Positions 1-10,226 of a stretch of DNA of 33,783 bases are shown here, piece by piece. Source of the stretch: Clostridiales bacterium (GTDB lineage Bacteria > Bacillota > Clostridia > Oscillospirales > Oscillospiraceae); contig JAQXJB010000015.1 of NCBI GenBank assembly GCA_029008095.1, forward strand, positions 1 to 33,783. Direction: 5' to 3'. Position 1 is the stretch's first letter, and each line of letters opens with the position of its first letter. The notes beneath the pieces were generated by a model that saw only the letters and a program-made list of their open reading frames with translations, did not search any database and was not told the origin of the DNA. A program made the translations under genes and the position numbers.

Positions 1-54
1 TTTTAACATATTCTCTTCCCGCATTTTGTTCACAAATTATTTTAATTTTTACTA

Positions 55-83
55 TTGACATATTCTAAGGGTAATGGTACATT
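55..83 (+). promoter_or_regulatory. sigma-A promoter of the hrcA operon
   Basis: The -35 box TTGACA (55-60) is followed after 17 bases by TACATT (78-83). The CIRCE operator starts five bases after the -10 box, so it overlaps the transcription start, the normal arrangement for HrcA repression. Confidence 0.85.
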
Positions 84-87
84 ATGT

Positions 88-114
88 TTAGCACTCGGGG
101 ATGCAGAGTGCTAA
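88..114 (+). promoter_or_regulatory. CIRCE operator (HrcA binding site)
   Basis: This is a perfect CIRCE inverted repeat: TTAGCACTC, nine spacer bases, GAGTGCTAA. HrcA binds it and represses the heat-shock operon until unfolded protein titrates GroEL away from HrcA. It lies between the -10 box and the hrcA start, so hrcA, grpE, dnaK and dnaJ should be autoregulated together. Confidence 0.97.
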
Positions 115-135
115 AACCAAAAAGACGGTGCAATT

Positions 136-1218
136 ATGGAACTGAGCGAAAGAAAAAAGAAAATACTCAAAGCCGTCGTGGAAAGCTATATAGAAACCGC
201 CGAGCCGGTAGGCTCCAAGGCCATCGCGGAGCACGCGGGTCTGGGCGTTTCTTCCGCCACGATACGCAATGAGCTGGCCGAGCTGACGAATATGGGCTAC
301 CTCGAGCAGCCGCACACCTCCGCCGGCCGTATTCCCTCGCCTCAGGGCTACCGCATCTATGTAAACGAACTGATGAACCGTCACGCCCTGAGCATGCATG
401 AGACCCGGGAGATAAACAACGCCCTTAACAATAAGGTAAAGCAGCTTGACGTGCTGCTCTCCGAGGCGGGCGCTGTGCTCTCCGACCTTACCAGCTATCC
501 GGCTTACGCAATGGCGGCGCCCACCGGGGCGTCCACAATAAAACGATTTGATTTTATATATGTGGACGCGCACACGGTCATCGCCGTTGCGATGCTTGAT
601 AATAACAGCGTGAAAAACAAGCTCATGAGCTTTCCGGGAGGCATAGACGAGGCCTTTGTCCAGAAGCTCGGAACTGTTTTCAACGCCAACTTCACCGGCA
701 TTACGGAGCGCGAGCTCACTCCCGAGCTCATCGCCTCCGCCGAGCGGGTAACAGGCGACCTCACCGGCGCCGTTGCCGCCGCCGCAGGCTTCGCTCTGAC
801 CCTCCTCACCGAGGTTGGGCCCACAAGACCCAGCGTTTCGGGTGCGTCCCACATACTGACCCACCCGGAATTCAAGGACGCGGACAAGGCTCAGAAGCTG
901 CTTTCCTATCTATCTGACAATGGAGAACTGATGCAGATCCCCTCCGATGATTCCGGCAGCGAGATACGCATCCTCATCGGCCCGGAAAACGTGGCTGACG
1001 AGCTGAAGGACTCCAGCGTTGTAATGGCAAGCTACGACTTGGGCAATAATATGAAGGGCATGATAGGAGTCGTCGGCCCCACAAGAATGGATTACGCGAA
1101 GGTCGCGGCGCACCTTTCCTATGTTGTGCGTGGACTCAGGCAGCTGGCAGACGGCGGCAAGCTCCCGCTGATGCCCCCCGACCTTCTGCCCGCCCCCAAA
1201 GGAAAGGATGAAAACTGA
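136..1218 (+). CDS. hrcA: heat-inducible transcription repressor HrcA
   Basis: HrcA is the repressor that binds CIRCE and controls class I heat-shock genes. The 360-residue product has the usual family length. Its N-terminal winged helix carries the characteristic stretch SSATIRNELAEL near residue 40, followed by LEQPHTSAGRIPSPQGYR. The remainder is the GAF-like dimerisation region, ending with GMIGVVGPTRMDYAKV near residue 315, a family hallmark. The gene is first in the operon, directly behind a perfect CIRCE element. The start is the ATG at 136; only a weak purine-rich ribosome binding site precedes it. The stop overlaps the grpE start (TGATG), implying translational coupling. The identification rests on both protein motifs and operator context. 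Confidence 0.97.
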   Translation: MELSERKKKILKAVVESYIETAEPVGSKAIAEHAGLGVSSATIRNELAELTNMGYLEQPHTSAGRIPSPQGYRIYVNELMNRHALSMHETREINNALNNKVKQLDVLLSEAGAVLSDLTSYPAYAMAAPTGASTIKRFDFIYVDAHTVIAVAMLDNNSVKNKLMSFPGGIDEAFVQKLGTVFNANFTGITERELTPELIASAERVTGDLTGAVAAAAGFALTLLTEVGPTRPSVSGASHILTHPEFKDADKAQKLLSYLSDNGELMQIPSDDSGSEIRILIGPENVADELKDSSVVMASYDLGNNMKGMIGVVGPTRMDYAKVAAHLSYVVRGLRQLADGGKLPLMPPDLLPAPKGKDEN

Positions 1219-1763
1219 TGGCTTCCAAAAAGAAGAACACAGACAACGAAAAAGAAGAAGTGACCACCCCCGAAGCCGAGGCAGAAATTGAAGCGCCCGA
1301 AGCGCCCGAAGCCGAGGCAGAAGCGCCCCCCACAAGAGACTACGAGGCAGAGCTTGCAGCCGAGAAGGATAAATATCTCCGCCTCGCCGCCGAATATGAC
1401 AATTACCGGCGCCGAAGCCAGAAGGAGCGCGAGGCCCTTTACGCCGACGTAAAGTCGGATACCGTTACCGCGCTGCTCCCGGTTTATGACAATCTCTCCC
1501 GTGCCCTTGCCCTTGGCAGCACGGACGAAGCATTCCTCAAGGGCATTCAGATGACCATGAACCAGTTGGAGGAAATTTTCACGAAGCTGGGCGTGGCGGC
1601 CATCCCGGCGGTCGGCGAGACCTTTGACCCCGAAAAGCACAACGCCGTTCGCCACATCGACGATGAAAACGTCGGAGAAAACATTATTGTAGAAGAGTTC
1701 CAGAAAGGATTCACCCTTGGCGACAAGGTGATCCGCTTTGCAATGGTAGTCGTCGCCAACTAA
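1218..1763 (+). CDS. grpE: nucleotide exchange factor GrpE
   Basis: GrpE releases ADP from DnaK in the DnaK-DnaJ-GrpE chaperone cycle in the cytoplasm. The 181-residue product begins with a low-complexity acidic Glu/Pro/Ala tail (about residues 1-45), followed by a long helical dimerisation segment and the C-terminal beta domain. The family motif LRLAAEYDNYRRRS is at about 52-65. The segment GETFDPEKHNAV and the closing region with FQKGFTLGDKVIRFAMVVV match the GrpE C-terminal signature. The start overlaps the hrcA stop by one base, with a GGAAAGG-type ribosome binding site inside hrcA. dnaK follows after 30 bases. Confidence 0.97.
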   Translation: MASKKKNTDNEKEEVTTPEAEAEIEAPEAPEAEAEAPPTRDYEAELAAEKDKYLRLAAEYDNYRRRSQKEREALYADVKSDTVTALLPVYDNLSRALALGSTDEAFLKGIQMTMNQLEEIFTKLGVAAIPAVGETFDPEKHNAVRHIDDENVGENIIVEEFQKGFTLGDKVIRFAMVVVAN

Positions 1764-3638
<1,875 letters not shown>

Positions 3639-3675
3639 CGGCACGGCATTCATTCATTCTCACTTTTGACATATT

Positions 3676-3709
3676 GCGGCATGGCGGGAGCAATTCCCGC
3701 TTTTGCCGC
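3676..3709 (+). terminator. hairpin between dnaK and dnaJ, possible attenuator
   Basis: Two nested stems can form: GCGGCA (3676-3681) with TGCCGC (3704-3709), and GCGGGA (3684-3689) with TCCCGC (3695-3700), followed by TTTT. Lying 16 bases before dnaJ, it may partially terminate or process the operon mRNA so that dnaJ is made at a lower level than dnaK. That role is inference. Confidence 0.5.
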
Positions 3710-3725
3710 GTTCGAGAGGTAACGT

Positions 3726-4856
3726 ATGGCAGATCAGAAAAGAGATTATTATGAAGTTCTCGGCGTCCAGAAGGGCGCAAGCGAGGACGAAATAAAAAAA
3801 GCATACCGCAAGCTCGCCAAAGCCAACCACCCCGACCTCAACCCCGGAGATAAGGCCGCCGAGGCACGCTTCAAAGAGATAAATGAGGCATACGAGGTTC
3901 TCTCTGACGCCGACAAGCGCTCACGCTACGACCAGTACGGTCACGCGGGTGTTGACCCCAATTTCAACCCCAACGCGGGCGGCTTCGGCGGCGGCTTCGG
4001 TTTCGATGGCTTCGGCGACCTGGGCGACATATTCGAGTCCTTCTTCGGCGGTGGCGGCGGCGGAGCAAGACGCAGCCAGAACGCCCCGCGCAAGGGCGAA
4101 AATCTTCGCGCAGCCGTTGACCTCAGCTTTGAAGAGGCGGCCTTCGGCTGTCAGAAGGAAATACCTATATCCCGCATAGAGGAATGCGCCGATTGCCACG
4201 GCAGCGGCTGCGAACCGGGCACGACGCCTGAGGTCTGCTCCGTCTGCGGCGGCAGCGGTCAGGTTCGCAAACAGCAGCGCACAGCCTTCGGCATGATGCA
4301 GACCACCGTACCCTGTGACCACTGCCACGGCGCGGGCAAGATCATACACAGCCCCTGCCATATCTGCAAGGGCAAGGGCGCGGTCAGACGCAACAAGACC
4401 GTGAGCGTGAGCATCCCCGCCGGTATCGACGATGGCCAGACCATCTCCGTGCGCGGCCAGGGTCACAAGGGCAGCAACGGCGGCCCCTCCGGCGACCTGC
4501 TGGTTACTGTGCGCGTGCTGCGTCACCCGCAGTTTGAGCGCGATGGCACCTCCGTTCTCTACCGGATGAACATAAACATAGTCCAGGCCGCACTCGGCGC
4601 TGAGGTGGAGGTTCCCACCCTGGACGGTAAGGTCAAGTACACCATCCCCGAGGGCACCCAGTCCGGCACAGTGTTCCGCCTGCGCGGAAAGGGCATCCCC
4701 CGCCTGAACGGCACTGGACGCGGCGACCAGTTCGTGACCGTAACTGTGGAAACTCCCACCGATCTTACTTCTGAGCAGAAGGATATACTTTCCCAGTTTG
4801 GCGAGACCCTAAGCGGAGATTTCAAGGCTAAAAAGGGCAAAAAAAAGAAGAAATAA
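3726..4856 (+). CDS. dnaJ: chaperone protein DnaJ
   Basis: DnaJ is the Hsp40 co-chaperone that delivers substrates to DnaK and stimulates its ATPase. The 376-residue protein has a full J-domain at residues 1-70 with the essential HPD motif (in [13 protein letters not shown], near 35). A Gly/Phe-rich linker covers about 75-115. The zinc-finger region has four CxxCxGxG-type repeats ([32 protein letters not shown]). Two C-terminal beta domains include the [18 protein letters not shown] region, and the protein ends in a lysine-rich tail. The ATG at 3726 is preceded by AGAGG. It is the fourth gene of the CIRCE-controlled operon. Confidence 0.98.
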   Translation: MADQKRDYYEVLGVQKGASEDEIKKAYRKLAKANHPDLNPGDKAAEARFKEINEAYEVLSDADKRSRYDQYGHAGVDPNFNPNAGGFGGGFGFDGFGDLGDIFESFFGGGGGGARRSQNAPRKGENLRAAVDLSFEEAAFGCQKEIPISRIEECADCHGSGCEPGTTPEVCSVCGGSGQVRKQQRTAFGMMQTTVPCDHCHGAGKIIHSPCHICKGKGAVRRNKTVSVSIPAGIDDGQTISVRGQGHKGSNGGPSGDLLVTVRVLRHPQFERDGTSVLYRMNINIVQAALGAEVEVPTLDGKVKYTIPEGTQSGTVFRLRGKGIPRLNGTGRGDQFVTVTVETPTDLTSEQKDILSQFGETLSGDFKAKKGKKKKK

Positions 4857-4874
4857 TCCGGGGGAGGAACCGGC

Positions 4875-5444
4875 ATGAACCCAACCGCAACCTTTCATAT
4901 GGCAAACGGCAGCAAAATCGTTGTTGAGCTGCTGCCAGAAGCCGCACCCAACACCGTGGCCAGCTTTATAAGCTGCGCCGCCAGGGGCTGTCTTGACGGC
5001 CACGCCATTGAGCGCATCGTACCCGGCAAATGGATCGATTTTTCATATACCGCCTTTCACCGGGAGGAATGCCGGTATCTCATCCCCCGGGAATCCGAGC
5101 TGCACCCCGAGCTTGAGCCGCTGGACTCCCACCCGGGCTGCGTTTGCATGGGCGGCTACGGCGAAATGGGCAACGCGGGCTGCGAGCCCTTCTTCCCTCT
5201 CAAGGACTGCCCCGAGCACAAGGGCGTTTACCCGGTTTTCGGCAGGGTCATTGAAGGCATGGAGGAGCTTCTGCGCCTGGAAAAGGTGGAGACCACCCCG
5301 GTTCAGACCGTTTATGAGGGCTACGTGGTGGACACCCCCGTCGAACCGCAGATAATCGAGCGCGTGGAGCTTGAGCTCCACGGCGAGAAATACCCCGAGC
5401 CGGTGAAGATGGAGCACGACTGGATACCCGACACCTGGAAATAA
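4875..5444 (+). CDS. divergent cyclophilin-type peptidyl-prolyl isomerase
   Basis: Cyclophilins catalyse cis-trans isomerisation at proline. The 189-residue protein aligns with the cyclophilin fold: an early MANGSKIVVELLPEAAPNTVASF strand-helix, IERIVPGKWI in place of the FHRVIPGFMIQGGD active-site segment, GEMGNAGCEPFF in place of ANAGPNTNGSQFF, and VYPVFGRVIEGMEEL matching the VFGKVxEGM motif. The active-site arginine is kept, but the segment that normally carries the catalytic glutamine reads KWIDFSY, so activity may be reduced or altered. There is no signal peptide, so it should be cytoplasmic. It starts 19 bases after dnaJ behind a GGGGGAGG ribosome binding site and is probably co-transcribed as a folding helper. 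Confidence 0.85.
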   Translation: MNPTATFHMANGSKIVVELLPEAAPNTVASFISCAARGCLDGHAIERIVPGKWIDFSYTAFHREECRYLIPRESELHPELEPLDSHPGCVCMGGYGEMGNAGCEPFFPLKDCPEHKGVYPVFGRVIEGMEELLRLEKVETTPVQTVYEGYVVDTPVEPQIIERVELELHGEKYPEPVKMEHDWIPDTWK

Positions 5445-5510
5445 CACATTCTTCGGGCTATGCGTTTTGGTCGTTGCCTGATACAAGACGAAACGTTATG
5501 TCTTTCTGAA

Positions 5511-5764
5511 ATTCTAAATGGCAAAAAATTGTGCTTATGAGGCTGCACTCACAGAATGATACTGCCATTCAGTGATATACTGCGGAGATTCTTCACGACC
5601 TTCAGAATGACATAACCTTTAGACTTGTACGATGTAACGACAAAACGCAAAACCGAAAGACTATGTCATTCTGAGCCCCGCCGAAGGCGGGAGTGCGAAG
5701 AATCTCCGGTGTTATGGAGAGATAGGCACTTACGAAAAAACGCTTTTTTAACATTCTAAATGGC
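5511..5764. repeat. 12-bp direct repeat bracketing dispersed repeat copy 1
   Basis: ATTCTAAATGGC occurs at 5511-5522 and again at 5753-5764. The right copy abuts the end of the dispersed repeat and forms the first part of the following terminator. This resembles a target-site duplication, but the left copy is 57 bases outside the part of the element shared with other copies. Confidence 0.5.
5580..5753 (+). repeat. dispersed palindromic intergenic repeat, copy 1
   Basis: This segment of about 174 bases recurs inverted at 18888-19062 and in degenerate form at 28796-28936. It contains nested inverted repeats: GGAGATTCTTC (5584-5594) with GAAGAATCTCC (5697-5707), and TCAGAATGACATA (5602-5614) with TATGTCATTCTGA (5662-5674). 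There is an inner stem CCCGCC-GAA-GGCGGG. All copies end in a T-run then AACA or GACA. It has no coding capacity. It belongs to the MITE/REP-like class of intergenic repeats with a GTCATTCTGA...GAAGAATCT core. Confidence 0.85.
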
Positions 5765-5792
5765 GAGCAGCTTTTTGCTGCTCGCCATTTTT
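5758..5792. terminator. bidirectional intrinsic terminator
   Basis: AAATGGCGAGCAGC (5758-5771) and GCTGCTCGCCATTT (5777-5790) form a perfect 14-bp stem around TTTTT. There are A and T runs at the two ends. It separates the converging cyclophilin (+) and lipoprotein (-) genes and can serve both. Confidence 0.9.
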
Positions 5793-5814
5793 CATTGCTT
5801 TTATATCGCTGATA

Positions 5815-6681
5815 CTAATTGCGCACTTTCTTTGTCCAGGCTATCGCATCGCCGGTTGCCACATCATATCGTATAGCCGCAGCCGCCTTTGATCCGTTCA
5901 GATATGCAATTACTTCAAAATAGGGCTGTCCTGTATTCTTAGCTGTTTTTTCATATTTATCCTCAGAAAACTCCGCGGCAGCTTTGTATTCTTCTGATGC
6001 AATAAACTTATCGGAAAGCACTTTATAATTAAAATCCGTCGGCACGAACAATTCCTCACCATATTGCGACACAAATTTCATTTTTGCTTTTGTCAGCGTT
6101 GGCACGGATATATCGCACTCTCCGGCAAGCTCCTTTTCGTAGGTATATTTCACATCCTCAATATTTTTCCAAGGCTTCGTCAATTCGAGGTCTTTCAGCC
6201 TGCCCTTTTTGTCTATCTCAAAATACTCAAACGGAGTATACTCATCTTCAGACGTCTCGTAAGCAAATCCAAGATATAGAGTACTATCCTTCAATGCGGC
6301 CATATCGTCAATCTCCACAACCTTGTTCGCCATGGCATCCTTGTAAAGCTCCTTTACCTTTATTTCGCTGAAAGCTTCGCCGTCACTGGAGTAGATTGCC
6401 TCCTCCACCTTTACTTTATATCGTTTAAAGCAAGTTCCTAAATTATGGCTATTCCCGTTAATTTCCACCTTTCCGCTGCCGCTTTCAACCACATCATACT
6501 CTTGCGGCTTATAAAAGGTAAATACCCTTTCGCTGTAATAAATCATATCCGAAAACGAGTAGGTAGTGCGAAAGCCAAGTGCCGACGAGGCGTCCTCATC
6601 AGACCGACTATTTTGAGGCGTACATGCTGTAAGCAAAAGCACGCCTGCCACCAACAACGCAATCCAAAAAGCTTTCTTCAT
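5815..6681 (-). CDS. lipoprotein of unknown function
   Basis: This 288-residue protein begins MKKAFWIALLVAGVLLLTAC, a lipoprotein signal with lipobox LTAC and Cys near residue 20. It should be lipid-anchored on the outer face of the membrane. The mature part is soluble, rich in Lys, Glu and Tyr, and shows no domain I recognise. A segment near the C-terminus (YFEVIAYLNGSKAAAAIRYD) looks like a beta-hairpin. I place the start at 6681, not at the longer frame beginning at 6711, because GGAGG lies seven bases before it. It is the last gene of the - strand group after the LTA synthase, 150 bases downstream. A strong inverted repeat covers its ribosome binding site. Confidence 0.8.
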   Translation of the reverse strand: MKKAFWIALLVAGVLLLTACTPQNSRSDEDASSALGFRTTYSFSDMIYYSERVFTFYKPQEYDVVESGSGKVEINGNSHNLGTCFKRYKVKVEEAIYSSDGEAFSEIKVKELYKDAMANKVVEIDDMAALKDSTLYLGFAYETSEDEYTPFEYFEIDKKGRLKDLELTKPWKNIEDVKYTYEKELAGECDISVPTLTKAKMKFVSQYGEELFVPTDFNYKVLSDKFIASEEYKAAAEFSEDKYEKTAKNTGQPYFEVIAYLNGSKAAAAIRYDVATGDAIAWTKKVRN

Positions 6682-6748
6682 AAAAATCCTCCATGCGTCA
6701 GCACCGCACAAATAGTCATTGAAAGTCTCCCCCGCATGGAGGATTTTT
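6682..6748 (-). promoter_or_regulatory. 16-bp hairpin covering the lipoprotein ribosome binding site
   Basis: Positions 6682-6697 and 6733-6748 are perfect 16-base reverse complements with a 35-base loop. On the - strand the downstream arm contains the GGAGG ribosome binding site, ends in TTTTT and is followed immediately by the ATG. The RNA could therefore hide the ribosome binding site, act as an intrinsic terminator for read-through from the LTA synthase gene, or both. The structure is seen; the function is inferred. Confidence 0.7.
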
Positions 6749-6831
6749 TGCCATCATCGCCGGTTGCCCGTAGGGCAAGGCAATGAGCTTTTTAATAATA
6801 TGCCGCCCGTTTGTCATATTCCGCCGAAGAA

Positions 6832-8856
6832 TTATCCGGCTTTTATCTTTATTTCACCGCTGCGGCCGAGCTCAGAGCCGTCGTCTGCAAGCTGAACTAC
6901 ACAAATGCTCTGGCCTGCCTCGGGTATATTCTTGACCACAATCAGGGTCTTTTCATCCACAAACAGGGTCTCAAGCCGCTCCCCGTCCGCAAACACCACG
7001 CTCCAGGGCGTAAAGCCCGAGCCCCTGGCGAAGAACACCTCGCCTTTCTGCCCGACGGAGCTGAGCGTTATTTTGTCAATACCCATTTGCAGCCGCGTGG
7101 GCTCATAGGGTGAAACGCCGCCATACACCTCAAGTTCGCCGTAGAGCATATCATATTCCAGCGCTTCAAGCTTCTGCTGATATTCCTCCGGATCTGTACC
7201 GTCACGGTTCTGATGTACCTTGGTTATGATACCGTTATCATAGCCAAGCAGCTCCATCACATAAGCGGAGAGCTGGTATGCGCTCAGGTCGCAGTCATAG
7301 GCCGTCAGCCCGTAGTTGCTCCAGATCACATACTCCGTGGTATAAACGCTGCCGCTCCCGGTCATTTCCGGCTCTATCTCGAGGCTGGGCAGGTGGTCGC
7401 CGTAAAAAACCAGCAGAACCGGCTCATCATACTCGGCCATCGCCTTTACCAGCTCACCCACAAAAACATCGGTCTGCCGCAGCTCGTTTATATAATAATT
7501 ATAGCCCCAGGCCAGCGCTTCGTCCTCAACGCCGCTGACGCTCATACTGTAATCCACGCCTTCAAGGCGCTCCGCCGGATATTTTCCATGCGCCTGCACG
7601 CTCACGGCGAAAACGAAATCCGCTCCGTCGGTGGACTTCATCGCCTTGATTATCTCGCCGGTGAGTACGCTGTCTTTCGCCCAGCCAAGGGCGTTATACT
7701 CCACGCCGCTCATGTTCTCAAGGGAAGTGAAGGTATCAAAGCCAAGATTCGCGTAGACCACATCCCGGTCATAGAATGAGGCAATATGATTATGAAGAGC
7801 ATGGGAGGTATAGCCCAGCTCCCGCAGGTTATAGGGCAGACTTTCGCAGGTCTGTGTCTGAAGAATGGTGTTATAGGGTATCTCGCCGGTTCCGAAATAA
7901 TCCAGGTTCATGCCGGTGAGCACCTCGAACTCGGTGTTGACAGTCCCCGCTCCCACGACGGGCACCGTAAGATAGCCGGAGGGGCCGCCCGTTTTCAGCG
8001 CATGGAAAACGCGGGTGGGGTTTCCGGAGCACTCTATGTTCTTCAGCTCGGATATGTCTGTAAACGACTCAAGCTGAACCATCACCACATTGACCTTCTC
8101 TCCGTTATCAAGCGGAGCATTGGGCTTAGTTCCGTTTTCCAGCTCATTGAGTATGTCTCGGAACTCCAGCTCGGAATAGTCCTCCGGCTCATCGATGCCC
8201 CTGTCCACGGCGCTCAGCGAAAAGCACCAGGCGAAGCCATATTGCTTATAGGCCTCCGCCAGATTAGGCACGGACTGGGGCATAATATTCAGCCGGTATC
8301 CGCAGAAGATGGAGAGCGCGAAAATGCCCACGGCGAACCCGGAGGTCACTACCGCCTTTTTGGTGATACGCGGACTTTTCGGCAGCAGTCTAAAGGCAAA
8401 GACCACTAATGTGACCGCTGCCGCGAAGGCGGCTGCTATGGCTATTATTTCCGCCAGGGAGAGGTAAATGCTCATTATGCTCCAAACCGAGGGCAGGGTC
8501 TTCAGGTCAGCAGCCGAAAGGGGCGTGGTGCGGTAGCCCATCAGAATGAAGTTGGTGATGCCAAGCCCCAGCCAGATAAGGGCTGTAAGGGACTGGGCGA
8601 AGCAGCGGCGCTTCACAAAAAGGGACGGCAGGAAGCTCAGGAACACGATCATGGTGTTCACAACGAAGAAAGCCGGATACCTCCATATGCTGATAAACAC
8701 TCCGGTAAAGGAGCGGCGGCTGAGCATTTCAACAATGATGTTCAGCAGCGGAGCAAGGCATATGAGCGTATATACCGGCCGCTTCTCGCAGTATCTGTAT
8801 ATCCGGCCGCAAATTTCTTTTATCTTGGGGAAAAACGAGGTTTTCACTGTGTTCAT
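6832..8856 (-). CDS. LTA synthase family membrane phosphoglycerol transferase
   Basis: This 674-residue protein has the LtaS architecture: hydrophobic segments over about the first 190 residues, then an extracellular sulfatase/alkaline-phosphatase-fold domain. Such enzymes transfer glycerol phosphate from phosphatidylglycerol to growing lipoteichoic acid or related polymers. Expected metal and catalytic residues are visible: Glu263 (VMVQLESF), Thr305 in GAGTVNTEFE as candidate nucleophile, His423 (SVQAHGKY) and Asp487-His488 (FYGDHLP). About 100 extra C-terminal residues look like an Ig/IPT-like beta domain. The start at 8856 is five bases after the upstream gene's stop and has only a weak ribosome binding site, suggesting translational coupling. 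The exact polymer made cannot be told from sequence. Confidence 0.9.
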   Translation of the reverse strand: MNTVKTSFFPKIKEICGRIYRYCEKRPVYTLICLAPLLNIIVEMLSRRSFTGVFISIWRYPAFFVVNTMIVFLSFLPSLFVKRRCFAQSLTALIWLGLGITNFILMGYRTTPLSAADLKTLPSVWSIMSIYLSLAEIIAIAAAFAAAVTLVVFAFRLLPKSPRITKKAVVTSGFAVGIFALSIFCGYRLNIMPQSVPNLAEAYKQYGFAWCFSLSAVDRGIDEPEDYSELEFRDILNELENGTKPNAPLDNGEKVNVVMVQLESFTDISELKNIECSGNPTRVFHALKTGGPSGYLTVPVVGAGTVNTEFEVLTGMNLDYFGTGEIPYNTILQTQTCESLPYNLRELGYTSHALHNHIASFYDRDVVYANLGFDTFTSLENMSGVEYNALGWAKDSVLTGEIIKAMKSTDGADFVFAVSVQAHGKYPAERLEGVDYSMSVSGVEDEALAWGYNYYINELRQTDVFVGELVKAMAEYDEPVLLVFYGDHLPSLEIEPEMTGSGSVYTTEYVIWSNYGLTAYDCDLSAYQLSAYVMELLGYDNGIITKVHQNRDGTDPEEYQQKLEALEYDMLYGELEVYGGVSPYEPTRLQMGIDKITLSSVGQKGEVFFARGSGFTPWSVVFADGERLETLFVDEKTLIVVKNIPEAGQSICVVQLADDGSELGRSGEIKIKAG

Positions 8857-8861
8857 GGCGT

Positions 8862-10025
8862 TTAGCTTTGGTTTCCTTTTAGTATGGTAAGCTGCTCCGG
8901 GCTGATAATGCTGTCCGGGTGTATCTTATCCAGCTCGCATTGACTGACGGTCGTATTGACGGCGCAGAGACCCCTTCCCGCCTGGTGGACGCTTGCCGCC
9001 CCGGCGTAGACAAAGGACAGGGCGATGCGGGTGTATCGGTCCGTTATGCGGTTGTTTTCGTATTTATAGCGCAGACTTCCGGAGAAAAGGCGGTCTTTGG
9101 CGCTGAGCTCGTCCCGCATGGGGTCGCCGGTATCCAGTTCCCAGCAGTGGCGCTCTTTAAAGCGCGCCAGCTCCCAGCTTTCGAGAAAGACGGAGCTTTC
9201 GCCGCCGTGATTGCGGATGACTCCTCCCGGCCCGGTCTCCCGCTCGTCATGGCAGGGTATGAGATTAGCCCCGTCAAAGAGCCAGCGGCGCAGCGGCACA
9301 TAGCCCTCGGTATAGGGATGCAGGGAGGTGGATGCGTCGAAGGCGGCAAGGTCATTGGTGGCGCTTATCATTACGCTTTTTCCGGCGCGGTCATAACGCA
9401 GCTTGCATATGCGCCAGCCCTCGCCCAGCTCGGCGGATATATCGCAGATCACGCGGGATCTCAGGGGCATTTCCGGCACGATATGCATAAGCAGTCCGCC
9501 GCAGCCCATCATCACCTTCCCCGTTTCGCTCACATCCAGAGCCATTTGGGGCTTTTCACCCTGCCGCAGGCCGGGCAGACGGTAGCGCACGAAGGAGTCA
9601 AAGCGTATGAGACTGTTATCCAGCTTTGCCGCGAGACCCATCGAGCCGAGTGCCGCCGTGCTGAAATCGCACTCGGTAAGGTCAAGGCCGGAAAGATCCG
9701 CCCCACAGAGGGAGCCCCGGGTCTTTTCAAATATCCGGCACACATTCTTAGCCAGAACGCACCAGCGGCGGTTAGGGTGGGAGTGGTCGCGCACATCGTC
9801 GAGCACTTTGCTGAGCAGCGGCGCGACTATTTTCAGCGTGGCCCGGCCGTTTTCGTAGCCGAAGGAGTTCATATGCTCCCCGCAGAGCCGTGCCACATGA
9901 TCCAGCACCTCGTCCGGCAGGTAAACTCCCAGAAGGGCATAGTCACCCCTGAGCAGGCCGTCATGGACCTGCCGGGCAATATTTGCATGCAGCGAGGAAT
10001 TGTCTCTTCCGCCTTCAAAGTTCAC
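8862..10025 (-). CDS. unrecognised 387-aa protein with a short pentapeptide-like stretch
   Basis: I do not recognise a family. The first 105 residues look helical (IARQVHDGLLRGDYALLGVYLPDEVL), then CGADLSGLDLTECDFS at about 107-122 resembles two to three pentapeptide-repeat coils. The rest has alternating strands reminiscent of a WD40 or propeller-like fold (MALDVSETGKVMMGCGGLLMHI, SRVICDISAELGEGWRICKL), with many Arg, His and Cys residues. There is no signal peptide or membrane segment, so it should be cytoplasmic. The start is a GTG at 10025 with AAGGAGG eight bases upstream. It has its own promoter and is followed after five bases by the LTA synthase gene, so the two are probably co-expressed. 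It may be a truncated relative of larger repeat proteins. Confidence 0.75.
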   Translation of the reverse strand: MNFEGGRDNSSLHANIARQVHDGLLRGDYALLGVYLPDEVLDHVARLCGEHMNSFGYENGRATLKIVAPLLSKVLDDVRDHSHPNRRWCVLAKNVCRIFEKTRGSLCGADLSGLDLTECDFSTAALGSMGLAAKLDNSLIRFDSFVRYRLPGLRQGEKPQMALDVSETGKVMMGCGGLLMHIVPEMPLRSRVICDISAELGEGWRICKLRYDRAGKSVMISATNDLAAFDASTSLHPYTEGYVPLRRWLFDGANLIPCHDERETGPGGVIRNHGGESSVFLESWELARFKERHCWELDTGDPMRDELSAKDRLFSGSLRYKYENNRITDRYTRIALSFVYAGAASVHQAGRGLCAVNTTVSQCELDKIHPDSIISPEQLTILKGNQS

Positions 10026-10055
10026 GCTCTACGCCTCCTTTACTGTAATGAGAAT

Positions 10056-10084
10056 ATAATACCACCAGATAGAGCGGTTTTCAA
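10056..10084 (-). promoter_or_regulatory. sigma-A promoter for the 387-aa protein and LTA synthase
   Basis: Read on the - strand, TTGAAA (10079-10084) is followed after exactly 17 bases by TATTAT (10056-10061), about 30 bases before the GTG start. It is a near-consensus vegetative promoter. Confidence 0.8.
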
Positions 10085-10226
10085 TTTTTATTTTTCTTCA
10101 GCAATCACAGCTCCATCTCATAAGGCCGTGGGCAGGCTGCGTCATTGCCTGCACCCCAAATTTTACCATTGAATTTTCATCTTTTCCCTGCTACCCTAAT
10201 AGTAAGCAAATTTGAGGAGGTATTTG

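Noticed and set aside
5445-5814. Possible CRISPR or IS remnant in the intergenic region
   Set aside because: There are no regularly spaced repeats and no transposase fragment; the content is a palindromic dispersed repeat and a terminator.
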